In this document: positions 35,625-48,570 of the stretch, in pieces
How positions within the stretch are numbered: the first letter of the stretch is position 1
Layout of the letters: every line of letters begins with the position of its first letter
Assembly (NCBI GenBank): GCA_947034885.2
Contig: OX344749.2
Location: forward strand, 7,393,501-7,457,500
Origin: Thuidium tamariscinum
Lineage: Eukaryota > Streptophyta > Bryopsida > Hypnales > Thuidiaceae
Direction: 5' to 3'
DNA: 64,000 bases
Translations under genes and position numbers: made by a program
Notes under the pieces: model-generated
Seen by the model: the letters and a program-made list of their open reading frames with translations, nothing else
Told to the model about the DNA's origin: nothing
Databases searched by the model: none

Positions 35625-36105
35625 TTGTGAAAATACACTATGAAGTTGTCTTATCTAAGAGTTACATTTGGTGTTACTAAAATACATATTTTTCTAAAAT
35701 TATGAATGTGGAAGTATGTCAAGTAGTTAACTAAGCCAAATTATATTGATTATAATTCAAAACTAAATTTGCAAAAATGACGTCATAGATTTAAAGAACT
35801 CTAAAATAAACTAAAAAAAACTATACCAAGAAAAACTCATTTCAAATCCATTCCAACAAATTTTAATAAAAAAAATAACAATATTTTCCTTGTAATTGAA
35901 TTTTAGAAGGAATTTTGGAATTTTCTTTTCAAAATTTATAGAAAAATATTGGTGATAGCATTGGTGAATCTAACCATATGGATAGGATCCAAAACCCTAA
36001 CTCAAACTTTTATTTGTACATCAATTCCAAAATATTCTTCTAAATAGTACTTTTATGATGATTTTTACCAAAATCATCAATTTTGGAAAAGACTTTGGAC
36101 ATTTA
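35625..36105 (-). repeat. Dispersed repeat, copy 2, with a TTAA-CCCC terminus
   Basis: Reverse-oriented relative of 3030-3490. Read on the minus strand it begins CCCCTAAATGTCCAAAGTC directly after TTAA, so its terminus resembles the 12.2-kb TTAA family. A degenerate opposite end (TTAACCTTGAAG) lies near 35528 on the plus strand. The whole may be a related, older non-autonomous element. Confidence 0.55.
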
Positions 36106-36589
36106 GGGGTTAAAGTCTATATTTTGTTATTATAATTGCATCTATTTTAAAATATTTTGGATGTACTTTAAAGTGATAACACTCTTTTTCTGCACCAATC
36201 ACTCATTGAAACTCATTTAGTTTACAAGATTCATTGCATTGAACCTTAGTAAAAGCATCTACATTCATTTTTACTAAACTTGACACACTCAAATTTCCCA
36301 TGTATTTTTTAAGAGACCTTGAATATCTTTGTTTTCTACCTTTGTCACCAAATTTGTCCTATAAATAGTTTATTGAATAATCAACAAATGGAATACAAAA
36401 TAAAATTGATTAATTTTAGATTTCAAAGGCCATTGCTTGACACACCTAGAAGTGAATGTAAGGACCATTATTGAACATACCAAAGCACTTGCATCTATGT
36501 TTGGCAAAGTATCAATCTTTTGAGTACAAGGGTCTACATGATTTTAGTTTAGTTTCTTAACCTTTTAACTTCATTGTAGACAATAAGTG

Positions 36590-37144
36590 CCCAATGGATG
36601 ACACAATGGATGTACCAGAAATCCTTCTATATAAGATAGAAGTATACATATTCATCCTTGGAATTTGGTATGAAAAGGGGAGATTTTGCAAATAGTTTGA
36701 TCTCCAACGACTACTCTTGTTTGTTTTTAAATAAATGATTCATGCAATACTAAGAAGATGATTTCCACAGTGACTAGCCTAGCAATCTGGGGTTAATCTT
36801 TAAAAGACACCACAACTAGTCTTTGTCTCATGAATGACAAACAATCCTTTCTATGTAGGATAAAAGTACAACTATTCATCTTCAAATTTTGTTATATAAA
36901 GGGGAGTTCTTCTACAATAGTTTGAATTTATTTTCTTAGCAAATGATTCACTCACAATGACTAGCCTAGCAATCTAGGGTTAATCTTTAAAAGACACCAC
37001 AACTAGTCTTTGTCTCATGAATGACAAACAATCTTTTCTATGTAGGACAAAAGTACAACTATTCATCTTCAAAATTTTGTTATATAAAGGGGAGTTTTTC
37101 TACAATAGTTTGAATTTATTTTCTTAGCAAATGATTCACTCAAT
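36590..37144 (+). repeat. 187-bp tandem repeat, two close and one diverged unit
   Basis: Unit 2 (36771-36957) and unit 3 (36958-37144) are almost identical, sharing TGACTAGCCTAGCAATCT and GACACCACAACTAGTCTT. A diverged first unit (about 36590-36770) keeps the order of blocks around TATTCATC...AAAGGGGAG. There is no coding content. Confidence 0.8.
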
Positions 37145-37146
37145 AT

Positions 37147-37229
37147 CCAAAAGGATGATTTCCAATCACCAACTGATACTTTTAATCCTAGAAGGACAAG
37201 TTGGTCTTTATGGAAATCATCCTTTTTGG
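37147..37229 (+). repeat. 83-nt hairpin after the tandem repeat
   Basis: CCAAAAGGATGATTTCCA pairs with TGGAAATCATCCTTTTTGG with a single bulge. A further inner pairing CCAACT/AGTTGG lies in the loop. The size and shape resemble a pre-miRNA, but a solo MITE remnant is equally possible. Confidence 0.5.
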
Positions 37230-38096
37230 AATAGTGCAAATCATCTACTATACAAAATTCAAAAGTATTCATTGAAGACCAAACTGCCTTCCTTTTTTCC
37301 ACAAAAGTCCAAGGATAAACAACTGCACTTCTGTCTCACATGCAAGAATTCTGTCATTCATCGAACACTAATTCTCTGCAGCGTCCTTCTAGGGTTAAGG
37401 GTGAAGTTTTTATGTTTAATTCTATCTTTGGAAAAATGATTGGTTCTAATGCAGCAAAATACTGTCGGTAGTTTCAGTGTAGACAAATGGCAAAGGAATT
37501 TTTACGGTTGAATAATCTCTTCCTCACTAATCACTGGGATACTGGGATATCCATTTTCATGTTCCAAAAATAAAGATCAACAGTAAAAGTGACAACGATT
37601 TAAATTTAATCTAGAACCCGAACGCACTTGTTATAATAATTCTAGAAGCTTCGTAACAACGGATCAACTAGCATTCTGACGTTCCGACTCAGTGCTTCAT
37701 AAGTTGTTCCGTAACAAGACATAAAAATGCAAAAATTGAACATAAAAGTAGAACATTTGATAATCCAAGAAATACTATATATACAAAGCAGAATTTACAA
37801 GTGATACTACGCCTGCACTAGAGAAGACCTTGTCATGACAAAGCTAACAAAGACAACTTGGCCTACTCCTACAATCTAGAAAGGGTGAGTTTCAAGAGCG
37901 ACGATGATGCAACACTAATAGAAGGAAAAACACAGGCTCAATAACATGTAACAGCATTACATTTGAGCAAATAGAAACATTGCTCTTTGTTCACAAGAAC
38001 ATTGTGAGCTTGCTAAACCTCTCCCAAAATGACTAAGATTAAGTCCATAAGATAAGAGGCAAATAATAAGCCTAATTATTCATCACACCAACACAT
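37230..38096. other. Intergenic and RING-gene 3' region
   Basis: No coding exon was seen. The right part should contain the 3' UTR of the minus-strand RING-H2 gene. Confidence 0.4.
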
Positions 38097-41000
38097 CTAA
38101 GAGAGGGCAGCAGCTTTGCAAATAGGACACTGGTTCTTTTGCACAAGCCATTGCTCAATGCAGTGTGAGTGATACCCATGCCCACATTCAATCTTTCCTA
38201 ACTCATCACCTTCTTCGTACTCCTCCTGAGAAAGTGAAATGAAACATTAGAATCAATATAAGCTCAACAAGGAAGAAGGTGATGAGAATTGTCACAGTAA
38301 CAACAGCGAAGAAGCCGTCAAAATGACTCCGACAATTTTCAACACAATAAGGATTACATACAAGGAAGATATTGCCAGCATCCTAGTCATGTTAAGGTTC
38401 AGTACACACACACACAATTTACCTGTTCCAAAATGATATCTACAATCCGATGCATTGAAGAGAAGCTAATAGGTAGATTTCAATATGAAGTACCTGACAA
38501 ATGCTGCATTTTAAGTCGCACTCCTGTGAATACCGTGCCACAACAGCATCAAGCGAAGAGTACCGTGTTTTCTTCAACTTCTGAGCCATCACCTCAGACG
38601 ACACACCAGTGCTCACATTGCCTATTCTTTCCTCCAGAGCCAGAAGTTCCTGCAGACACCCATATTCTCTCATGTCAGCCAACTCTTTTCGTGTGCTAAT
38701 TTAAATCAATACCAAATCTTGTAACTGAACCTCCCAACAGAATTGCACTCTGGTCAAAAAGTAAACCAAAGTCGTGACCATACTCGAGAGAAGCAAGTAC
38801 ATATATGCTAACCTCATAAGACATGTTGTCCACATCAAGTCGCAGGTCACTATGTTGATCATGAATGCCCATTCCTCCAAACAGGAGCGTTGCCTCCAGC
38901 ATCAAAATTTGCTGAACAAATCAAAGCCTCTAATCAAAATGGAAACATAAAAGGTATCTCACAAACTGAAGTATGCCAGTAAAGAAGCAGCCAAGAAAAG
39001 AAAGGAAAGAAAGATTCTCAAATATAAAAGCCTTTTAGACATACCTCATATGTAAGATCCTCGTTTCTTTCCACGCGTTCAAGTGCCAAGAGAATCTGCA
39101 AACCCACAAAAACTCATGATCAGAAGTCGGAATATTTCAATCTCCATGAAAAGAGGAAAAAGATACTCAAATTGCACATCTTGGAAAGAATTCAGTTCTG
39201 TTCGCTCCATGATTTCACACTACACCAACTTTACATACTCTCGTCATACATCTCAAAAATGTTCAGAATCTAACCTCAGCAAGTCCCTCAGCCACAAGCC
39301 GGGGTTGTGACCCTCCATCCCCTGTTGACATCTGCAACCCCCGGAAAGGCATTCCTAGCAGACTTTCTGCTGCTGACATAAATCCCCGGTCACGCAGTCC
39401 AGCCGCAGACGACCCATGCAATAAGGAACCTCGGAACAGAGTGGAAGGAGTCGGCAGAGAATCGATTGAAGGAGCAAATGACAGAGGGTTCAATGGTGGA
39501 GATGGTGGCAACCGCGAAGGTGCAGGTCCCGAAGGAGACGGCGGCGGCAGTAACGAATGTAAGCTGCTGCTCTGCAGTCTGCCACGAAGTGATGTTGGAG
39601 GATGCGGGGGTGGTCTTGATGGAGAAGGAGTCGATGGTGAAGCTGCATGCAGAGCACCCTGCATTATGAGAGACATGGGTTGTGATGGAGGAGATTGAGA
39701 CATTTGCTCTGAGTGATGACCAAGGACACGGCTACGCGGGCGACTTTCGGAGGAGATCGGTCCCCCAAGCGGACTTGCACTAGATCCACTGTTTAACAAA
39801 CCTCGTGTGCTGTTCCCCAAGTACCGGTGCATTACCCGGTCTCCTGCACTACTCGAGCCAAAAGTGGCCTCGCTACGTCGAGGTGATCCTCCAACTCTTC
39901 CTCCAGCAATCAGAGGACTGTCACTTCTTCGCATTTGGTTTCCACTTAGCATTTGCTCAAGCAAGCTGCTGCTAGACAACCCCAAATCTGCATCCATGGG
40001 CGAATCGGGTACGGAAGCTCTTCGGGGAAGATTGTCATGCGAAGGCATAGCTCGCCGTACTGTTCGTGGACAAGGGGGAGAATGGTTTGCTCCAGAGTTG
40101 TTTGTGAGTACTCCACTTCGAGTGGTTCTCTGAGAGTTTGCAACAGCACTGCTACTGCCCGCTACAGATTTCCCATAACGACCTTCCCTCTCAGAGGATG
40201 ATTCAGCTGCTTCTCTCCCGAAGTTGATCCTCCGAGGTAGAGATTCCTCTAATCCAGCGAGAGGTTCAGCATATCGCCCTAGAAAAACTGAATCAGAAGG
40301 AGATGAGCTAGACGGAAGAGCTTCAGGAGTCGAAATGGAACCACTCATTGAAGTACGCCTACTCAGTCCATGACTACTTCCCGATCGCCCACTGTAGGTG
40401 TCTCGATAGCCAGTTCTATGAGGGGAGCCATTTCGGCTGGACATATTACCTGGAGCCACAGCTGTACAACTCTTTCTCTTGCATGCTGCGCTTCTGGAGC
40501 TGCTACCCACATGCCCACCTGAAGAAGAACTATCCAAGGAAGAACTATCTCCCGTCATCCCAAACAAAGAGTGTCTTTCTGCACTATAATGTCGGCCGTC
40601 AGTGCCACAACCTACCGTATCATCAAACATGCCTTGACTCATACTTCCACTTGGCAAGAAAGCTTCAGTTGTACCCACGAAATTGTGGCTACCACCCTGT
40701 GCATCATCTCGATACTCTGAACGGTCCAAGAAAACAGAGTTCGACATTAAACTTCCTACACCGCTTTCACCTCGTCGCTCGTCCATAGCATGCCTGGCAC
40801 CTTCCTGCCGATCCATAAATACAGAATTAAAAACCATATTGCCATCCGGAGAATGCTCTTCCAGTCCATTCCTGCCTCCAGAAAAACCACCACCACCGTT
40901 TGCTTGAACTTGTCTGTGTCCTATTGGAGGCAATCCAGATAATCCAATCCTAACATTAACATTGTCTCCCCCGAATCCTTCTGTTCTTCCTCCAAAGTAA

Positions 41001-41566
41001 TCGGTCGCCTGAATTGAGCTTCTTCCTGACAGAAAATCTAGAGTGTTTGTCGCTGGTCGACCACGAAATTCAGAGCTGGAGAGAGACTGTACGTGAGCAG
41101 GATGTACAATAATCTCCTCCGAAAGGCCAAGGTGAGTACTAAGCCCCATTCCAAATTGACCATCACCATCTATGCCCATTGATTCCGAACCCGCTTCGTT
41201 GAGTCCGTCCACGAAACCATGCAAAGCGTTCCATTGTCCCGGCATGGGTCCCTGATGAGGTCTCTGTAGTCTACGACCCCCGGAGGATCGAGCGGCAACG
41301 AGCTTCGGAGACGGTTGTGAGGGCTTCCGGACTGGTGGCCTGCTGCTTTCAGGACCTTTTCCGGTTTCTTGAAGACCTATCCTCAGCCCTGTCGACGATT
41401 CTCCCGAATCCTCAAATCGAAGCCTTGTGTTCATATTATTCATACTGTTGCTTCCACCATCTCCACTGCCACTGCCCAAATGATACATGTCACCAGGAGT
41501 CCACCGATTCCCTCCCATAAGTGGAGGTCCCCTTGGATCCATACCCTCCTCCATCTCAATGGTCAA
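38097..41566 (-). CDS. RING-H2 E3 ubiquitin ligase, MBR1/2-like
   Basis: Likely E3 ubiquitin ligase. The family includes Arabidopsis MBR1/MBR2, which target MED25; the target here is inference. Five exons, 5' to 3' on the minus strand: 41566-39275, 39095-39045, 38911-38813, 38649-38494 and 38225-38097. All are phase 0, giving 908 residues. The first exon is a long Ser/Gly/Pro-rich, probably disordered region with Pro-rich runs near its end (HPPTSLRGRL). The conserved family helix DLRLDVDNMSYEELLALEER precedes GNVSTGVSSE. The RING-H2 finger has CSIC (about 862-865), CGHGYHSHC and CPIC, so all eight zinc ligands are present. It ends KAAALS. Met codons 4-8 residues further in (MEEG, MDPRG) are alternative starts. 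A GA-rich leader near 44.2 kb suggests a spliced 5' UTR. Confidence 0.93.
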
Positions 41567-43849
41567 ACCTAAGAGGCAGTCGGTGGACGAAGACGAGAGT
41601 CGGAAAAACTAGTCACTGCAAATCTCAAAGGGAGAGTTACAGCCTCCTACTCCTTTCGTCCCTTGAATGCTTTCGTGGAGGGCATTTTGAAGAGAAATCA
41701 GGCTCCTTTGAACCTGCCCCTACAAAGAGGGCTTCCAGAGGTAACCTGCCAGCAATACATCAAAAAGATTAGATCCAAGAAATCATTCAAATAAATAATG
41801 CTACTTATTCTCAAAACATTACCTCACTTTCCAACTCTCCAGATATAGAATAATCTCAGTGAAGCATATGACATGGTCTTAAATACAAATATCACACGCT
41901 TTTAGATTTATCCAACACTAAATCAGTATCGAACTGTCAGCTCTAGTGCCTTGTCTCCTCACACCAAAAAATATACCACAAAACGGCAGCCAACTATATG
42001 CACAGAGCACGTTACACAAGGAGGGGGAAGATAGAATTCGAAATTGCCAAGAAGGAAAAAACCATTACTGAGAAACGACTAGGACAAGCATTCTAATACT
42101 TCTAATACCAGAAAAATTGACACAAAATCTACTTTAGATGCACAAATGACTTGGCAGGTGCATACGAAGTGCAGTTCACAACTCATAACTCACAAAATCC
42201 ATTATCAATACAGAGAGCAAGAATCTGTACCAGACAGAATACGAATGATGAGCTACAGAATCATGCTAATTCAATACAAAGGCCAAGTATGCAGCAAAAC
42301 CCGAATACATCACACGACTGCAAAATCCAGTTGATCAATCATGACAAGGCCAGTTCACTCCACCATAATAAAGCATGAGTACTGATATGCATCTCACTTA
42401 TGACCTCATTCGTAAATCATACAACAAAAGTGGTTGCAACAGGAAGCAAAGGATCCAGAAAACGATATAGTAGATTCGCCACAACGATATTATAGAAGGA
42501 GCTTTCAGAACTTCCGCTTTGGACGATTACAATTCATTCATTCACTTCACAGAAATAGGTCTTTCGAAATGTTGGTTGACAAACAGAGGCCTCCTGTGCT
42601 GAAAACCACTTCTATCAGTGCTGTATCACAAACTCGTTTGCAAAGCAAGAAAAATTGCGAATTCGTACGTACAACAACGAGTTCAATAACCTTCTCCACA
42701 AGGTAGACAAACTCGTTAGAATCCTCATATGCAATCGTCACATTATATCTCGGTGATATCTTCGAACGGCTACAACTGAGCCGTTCATCGGGTTGCATCA
42801 ATTATAGTCCAAACGTTAGCTCAATAACGTCTTTGCATCCCATGACATTAAACTTGGAGCACCATGTTATGCAGCAAGATATGCTGCTTTTTCGACATTT
42901 TGCATCAATTGGCAGAATATGTGCGTCCGAGCCACATCAAATCAATGTTTATTCTTCCCCTGTGCTAGAATTTCGTGACCTCTAAAAAAAGACCTAAGTT
43001 GATGTAAACTGCACATCCCGAGTTAGGTCATTCCAGTTCGACAAAAAAAAATCAGCGAATAAGCAAAGTTGAATCAAACTACGACCGACATTTACAAAGC
43101 CCAAATATAAATTTTCCCCTCTCTGAGAAACAATTCCGTAATCAGATGTTATCTTTCCCACAACAGATATCAAACGGGCAGCAGGCCAGAAAACTGTGTC
43201 GCTTAAGGTACGTCCACACCTGGTGGTGCTGTGTGGGTGCTATCACAGAGGTGCTAAAGTACCATGTCCACGTCTGAGACGATACAAAACCCGGATCTGA
43301 CATGGAATATGACGTGGCGAGGGCAATCAAAAACGTCGACCGTCTCGCAAAGAAAGAAGGAAACACAAGAACTTCAAACTATGATCGCCAACACAACACA
43401 TGCACCTCCGTTCTCCCCGACACAGCACCAGCTGAAGCAGAAGTATTTGACCACGACGTTCCGAGCACCACACCATCCGTAAAAACACTAAAAAACAAAA
43501 TTGCAAGAGACGCTCCTTACGTACACACACACGCAAGGAGATCGCAGCGATAAATAATAGTCTTACATCGACCACTGGCCACATATCTCAACATCGCATT
43601 ACACGCGCCACTACCGACAGATCACCTGCAAGAGAGCACGCCACAAACAAGATCGAAAGAATTGCAAGCAACAAAGAAACCCTACCCAGGAAACCCCGTC
43701 ACAGCTGATCACTTGCAAAGCCGCTTTTCTGAGACGAAGCCGACGACAGGCAACAATCCTACGAACCACACAGGCGATGGCGACGCTCCTGATTCGCTAA
43801 AAAGAACCTCGAAAGAATTGGCGGCTCTTACTAGATCAAGAGAGAGAAG
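41567..43849. other. Probable 5' UTR introns of the RING-H2 gene
   Basis: No conserved coding exon on either strand. The position between the coding start and the GA-rich leader at about 44 kb suggests transcribed 5' UTR and intron, but no splice sites could be fixed. Confidence 0.35.
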
Positions 43850-44500
43850 ACGATGGTAGAACCAAGCGATTACAACACAATTCTATCCGTCACCCCACTC
43901 CCACTGCTCAAAGACACCACAGAACACAACCCTAGCCTACCCCCCGCCACTTACAACGCACGCAACACGGTAATTCCGCAACCTCCACGATTCCCAGTCA
44001 AGGCCACGAACTCGCCCCCGGCTGCGGCTTCTTCTCCAACTCTACTACCCCATGGACCTCCACACAAGCAAACTACCTCTCCAAAAGAAACGCTCAAGAC
44101 CAACTCATCTGCGCCGCAACAGAAGAAACAGAGCGATTCTCTCTCGCCTCCCTCTCACCACTTCCACCACCACCACCCCTTTGCCCTCCTCTCTCTTTCT
44201 CTCTTTCTCTCGTTCTCTTTCTCCTTCTCCCTCAAAGTAGGGTCACCGGCCACACACTCGACTACGACGTCAATCACAGGGCCGCCAACGCCCAATTGCA
44301 GGCTCGACCGTCAGTTCTGGGCATCACCATTCATGGCATGTCTCCATCGCCATCGCCATCGCCATCGCTGCGGCCCTTTCCCCACCAACAACCACACCCA
44401 GTCGTCGGGAAGTCACCACACGAAGCCTCCGAAAGACACTAACGACAGAGAAAAGTATATACATCCCCATTCTCCTCACCCCAATGCCCTGCCGTGGCTA
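43850..44500 (-). promoter_or_regulatory. GA-rich leader/promoter region of the RING-H2 gene
   Basis: On the minus strand this stretch is purine-rich (GAGAAAGAGAGAAAGAGAGA near 44200) with GGTGGT and GATGGC runs, as in plant 5' leaders and GAGA-type promoters. A 216-codon plus-strand frame across it is a by-product of the CT-rich composition. Confidence 0.45.
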
Positions 44501-45248
44501 TGATTCTCATCCCAATTCACGTTCTCACTCCTGCATTCATCCTCATTTCGTCCGCTCGTCTCCAATTGCGTTCCTTCTTTTATCGTCGCTTCCGACATCG
44601 AGGTCGATCGTCGTTTGTCGGATAGCGGTATGGCGTCAGAGCCTGGCCTTCAGTTCGTCGTGATTGAATGAGTCCGTCCTGGTTCGTTCGTTCGAGTTCT
44701 TCAGTTCAGTTCTCCTTCATCATTCGAAATCCACTTCTTTCATCAGGCACGGCATGATGGCCCCAGATCATGATTGGCTCATTCATCCTCAGTCAGCAGA
44801 GTGGCGTTCGTTCCTTTTTTCGTCGCTTCTGACATCGTCGTTTGTCAGTCTGAAGTCTGGCGTCATCGCAGGGAACGATTCTCGTCGTCCGTGGTGGCGT
44901 TCGTTCGTTCGCAAGCCCAACGAAGGAAGACTGGGAGGGTTTCCGCGTGAACGCAAGCTGGACCTAGCTGGTGAATGGATGAAGGTTCTTATGTTGTGCC
45001 GTTCTTCATCCCTACTTTTTCGTTCATCTCGGGAGTTGGCATGGCCACGAGCGCACATGCGAGTGAAATGCCACGTCATCATATGGTGGGGGGGGGGGGG
45101 GAGCCTTTATTATCCTTTTGTCCTTCAAATTCACATGTGCTCAAGTCGCTGGCTGGCTCCGTCTAGTCTACGGGATTGACGGACAGTCAAAGTCTTTCGT
45201 TTTCATCCATATTGATCTTTTACATCCGTTCTCTCCAGTGGATTGGAT
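44501..45248. other. GC-richer intergenic with low-complexity runs
   Basis: Includes repeated CGTTCGTTCG-like segments and a run of about 13 G near 45088. A 171-codon plus-strand frame at 44664-45179 is Ser/Arg-rich without a family match and is not called as a gene. Confidence 0.4.
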
Positions 45249-45276
45249 CGTTCGTTCGTTCGTTCGTTCGTTCGTT
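45249..45276. repeat. (GTTC)n microsatellite
   Basis: About seven uninterrupted GTTC units. Confidence 0.9.
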
Positions 45277-46047
45277 AGGTCCATGTCAGTTTGAAATTTG
45301 AACATCACCCCCTGCAGGCCCTCTTGACATTATTAGGGAAGTCAAAACGTCCTCCCGCAGTAAATGGCTTGAGGTGGAATATTTTACGATGTTGTCAAAC
45401 TTCTACGGAATTAAGATAAAACGGCCCATTGGTGGGCAGAATTAGGAGTTTGGCCTCACGCCATTGTTGAAATTTTTCAATATTTTTTCCACATGTAGGC
45501 AAGTGTGAGAGCAACAAGTGCAATTGAAACATACTTTTTCAATAAAGTACAATTGCTCTAGGAATTTTTGAAGTGTTCTTTACATCATGATCCAAACGAG
45601 TTTGTAAACTACCCCTAAACCAACAAAACTTGAATTCATAATGTTCATCTTATTACCTAATGCTATAATAATATTTTCTAACATAGAAGGCCTAAAAGTC
45701 AATTCTTAAAATGAATTATGCCCTGAAAAGTTGGAAGTTCCAAAATGAAGTCATCAATCAGTCCATTATTGTTATGAAAGACATTGATTATAACCCAAAA
45801 CTTATAGACTCAAAAAAATCACAATGAAGTCATTTCTTAGGCATCCGAAAAAATGCATTTTAAGAGAATCTAAAATCCCTTTTAACTATGTTAACTAGCT
45901 AATTCGTGTCATTTTAGGACTATTTACCTTATATGAATGCCAATGAAAAGAATGGAAAAATTTTATACATTCTGTAAATATTCATGTAGCAGAATGCAAA
46001 AGGTGTAGGTGTAGGAAATCAATTGTAAATTTCCGAAAGTGAAGTTT
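45277..46047. other. AT-rich repeat-like DNA
   Basis: No exon seen. A 27-bp direct duplication (GTTTGAATAAAGCTACAAAT) spans the right edge around 46044-46090. Confidence 0.4.
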
Positions 46048-46976
46048 GAATAAAGCTACAAATTGAAGATGTTTGAATAAAGCTACAAATTTGTACCTAC
46101 AACCTCAATTTTTATATTTAAATTTTGAATTTTTTTTAAAAGGATAGAAAAAATTAATTAACTTTGTGGGGAAATAATTTGCTTTGCAATTAGAGTCTAG
46201 ATTCAAAATTGATGACAAGTAAGTTCAAAAGAATGTAGATTAGGAAGAAAAAAATTTATAAAAATTTGAATTTTAAGAAAACAAATTTTGATAGATTATA
46301 TTTTTGTTTATAAGAAAAGCTTTGATTCATTTTATTTGGATAAGTGATGTGAAAATGATTGAGTATCTTGTTTTGTTTGCAATTATAGCAACTTCTTTAG
46401 AAAATAATCCATCAAATTTCATATCGTAAAAAACAAAACTCCATGTGTTTTAGATTATTTGGTGAAACAATTCCACCATTGGAATTAGTATATTTCAATT
46501 TCATCTTAGAGATATTAGTAATTTAGAAGTTTTCTTTCCTTCATATCTAATTCTACTTAACAATTATTCTAAATCTTCAACTCATTTCTTCACCATGAAG
46601 ATTTGTACCTCAAAATTTCCTTCATATCTAATTCTACTTAACAATTATTCTAAATCTTCAACTCATTTCTTCACCATGAAGATTTGTACCTCAAAACTTT
46701 GTAGAGCAAAAACTTAATTGAAGAAGGTTCAAAGTCAAATAATCTAACCATGCAAGGTGCCAAAAACTTATAATCTTCACTTTATGCACAAATATCTTAC
46801 AATCTATGTGGTCAAAATTTTTGAAATTTACTCTTCACATTTTTTATATTAGTTATGTATAAGATTCTATGGTTAGATGCGCAAAAACATGATTTTCGAA
46901 CTTTCTAAATCTTTGTATAGAAATGGTAGGTTTAAATGTTTTGGGACAAAAAAATTGAAGCTTGATCTTCTAGGGA
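46048..46976. mobile_element. Degenerate TTAA-family element (copy B)
   Basis: Interior blocks match copy A in order: AGCTTTGATTCATTTTATTT, CTAATTCTACTTAACAATTA, GATTCTATGGTTAGAT and AGAAATGGTAG. The right end reads CTTCTAGGGA before TTAA (46977-46980), a mutated form of TCCTTTAGGGG. No left terminus could be found, so the start given is a length estimate from copy A. It contains an internal 81-bp tandem duplication. Confidence 0.6.
46535..46696. repeat. Exact 81-bp tandem duplication
   Basis: 46535-46615 is repeated apparently without change at 46616-46696 (unit starts TTTCCTTCATATCTAATTCT). Identity within an otherwise decayed element indicates a recent local duplication. Confidence 0.9.
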
Positions 46977-46980
46977 TTAA

Positions 46981-48570
46981 AACATGATATTAACAATATT
47001 GAAACTTTATTCAAGGAGGTTAAATTGATAATATTATAACCATTAGATTAAATTGAAAGAAATTCTTTAAAATCCTTTCTCTTACAAAGCTTTATGCAAT
47101 CTTCATATTGCCATAACCCACTCCAAACTATTAATTTTATGAATGTCAATGTAAATCTACAATGGCTAATGCAATCTCATGCTCTTAGTTAAAATAAATT
47201 CAAATATTTTGATAGCCAATATTATTTCCATGTTTGTCAACTTATTAATATTTTTAATTCTATAAATGTAAATTTCCTTCAATTTTTGTGTACAACAATT
47301 TGAAGTGATGTATACCAAGATGCCAAGGCACAAAAGGTTTCAATTTCAAAGTTCTTAGAAAAAATTGACAAAAGATAAAGTATTGCCAAATCATGTTGAA
47401 CAAAACTAAGTTTCAAACATGGTGGACTTTGAAATTAATTTTTTTAAATCACAACTAATTTTTTCCTCAAATTTGAATAGTAATGTGGGGTATGTTGCAC
47501 TCTACAACTTTCATGTATATACTTTTGAATGTTATCCATTGATACTTATGGTATGGTTGTTTAAATTAAAATGTTTCAAATTTGTACCCAATTTCGTCTA
47601 TCATTGTATCTTATTGAAATTCAACTATTTCAGTAGTAAAATTTTATTTTCTTACAAACATTTTTGATCCATTTGATCAAATCACTTAAAAAATTGAGTA
47701 TAGCTTCCAACTAGGTTGGTAGGGGAAAATAATTTCATATGTGAAAAAATAGATTTTAGATGGATTTGCAATTTTTTCAAAAAATTTGCCCAAAAACAAA
47801 ATTATTATGAATTGTGTTTGTCAAGATTCTATAAAATCTAATCTTGATATATAGGTATGTCTAATTCTAACTATAGGTTGCTTAGGAGATCTTTAAAGAA
47901 TCAATGATTGATAATGCATTATTGGTTAAGGTAGTTGACACATTTCTAATTATCTCCTCGTTTCCAATCTGTAAGTTGCTTTCTTTTGTAACATTGTGGT
48001 GCAATTCTCAAAGCAATTGTAGCACATTGTGTTTCATTGCAAGACTTTCATAAATACAACTAGCCCTTGGTCAATTTTGCAATTAGCTTATGGTCACAAA
48101 TAGAAAGGTCTATATCACTATTATTGATCAAAGAGAATCTTTTACTGAAAAGTTCATAGACATTTTGTGTAATAAAATTCTAAAAAAATATGCTATCCTT
48201 TTCTTTTTCTTTTTCTTTTTTTTTTACTTTCACCTTGGGCTGGACCTCCGCAAGAGGCTCGTTGCACTACAAAAGACTCGACCCTCCAGCTAGGATTGGC
48301 TGCAAAATGTGGAAAGCGTGTAGAACTGAATGCAGCGTATAGAATGCTTATTATAGAACGGATGAATTTGTTGTGAGCTTGCCTGAGTGGACGGCATCCA
48401 TCCATCGATCCAGAAATCATTCATCGTCCAGCAGAAGGTAACCCTAATTGACTCAGGAAATCACGATGCAGAGTTCTGAAGCACTCATTCTCGCGTTTTT
48501 ACTTTGTGATTTTGAGTTCTTTTTAGTTGCGATTAGGATGACCTCTGTCGTTGCCACCATGAGATTGTAG
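46981..48570. other. AT-rich spacer, then upstream region of the next gene
   Basis: Up to about 48230 it is AT-rich with no exon. From 48230 composition becomes balanced and may contain the promoter and 5' exon of the unrecognised gene that follows (a candidate ATG lies at 48464). Confidence 0.4.

Noticed and set aside
36771-37144. CRISPR-like direct repeats
   Set aside because: Units are long, adjacent and without spacers; this is a eukaryotic tandem repeat.
43853-44503. 216-codon plus-strand open frame
   Set aside because: Composition-driven (CT-rich strand opposite a GA-rich leader), low complexity Ser/Pro/His, no family match.
44664-45179. 171-codon plus-strand frame rich in Ser and Arg
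   Set aside because: Overlaps low-complexity CGTTCGTT DNA and a poly-G run, with a competing antisense frame and no recognisable domain.
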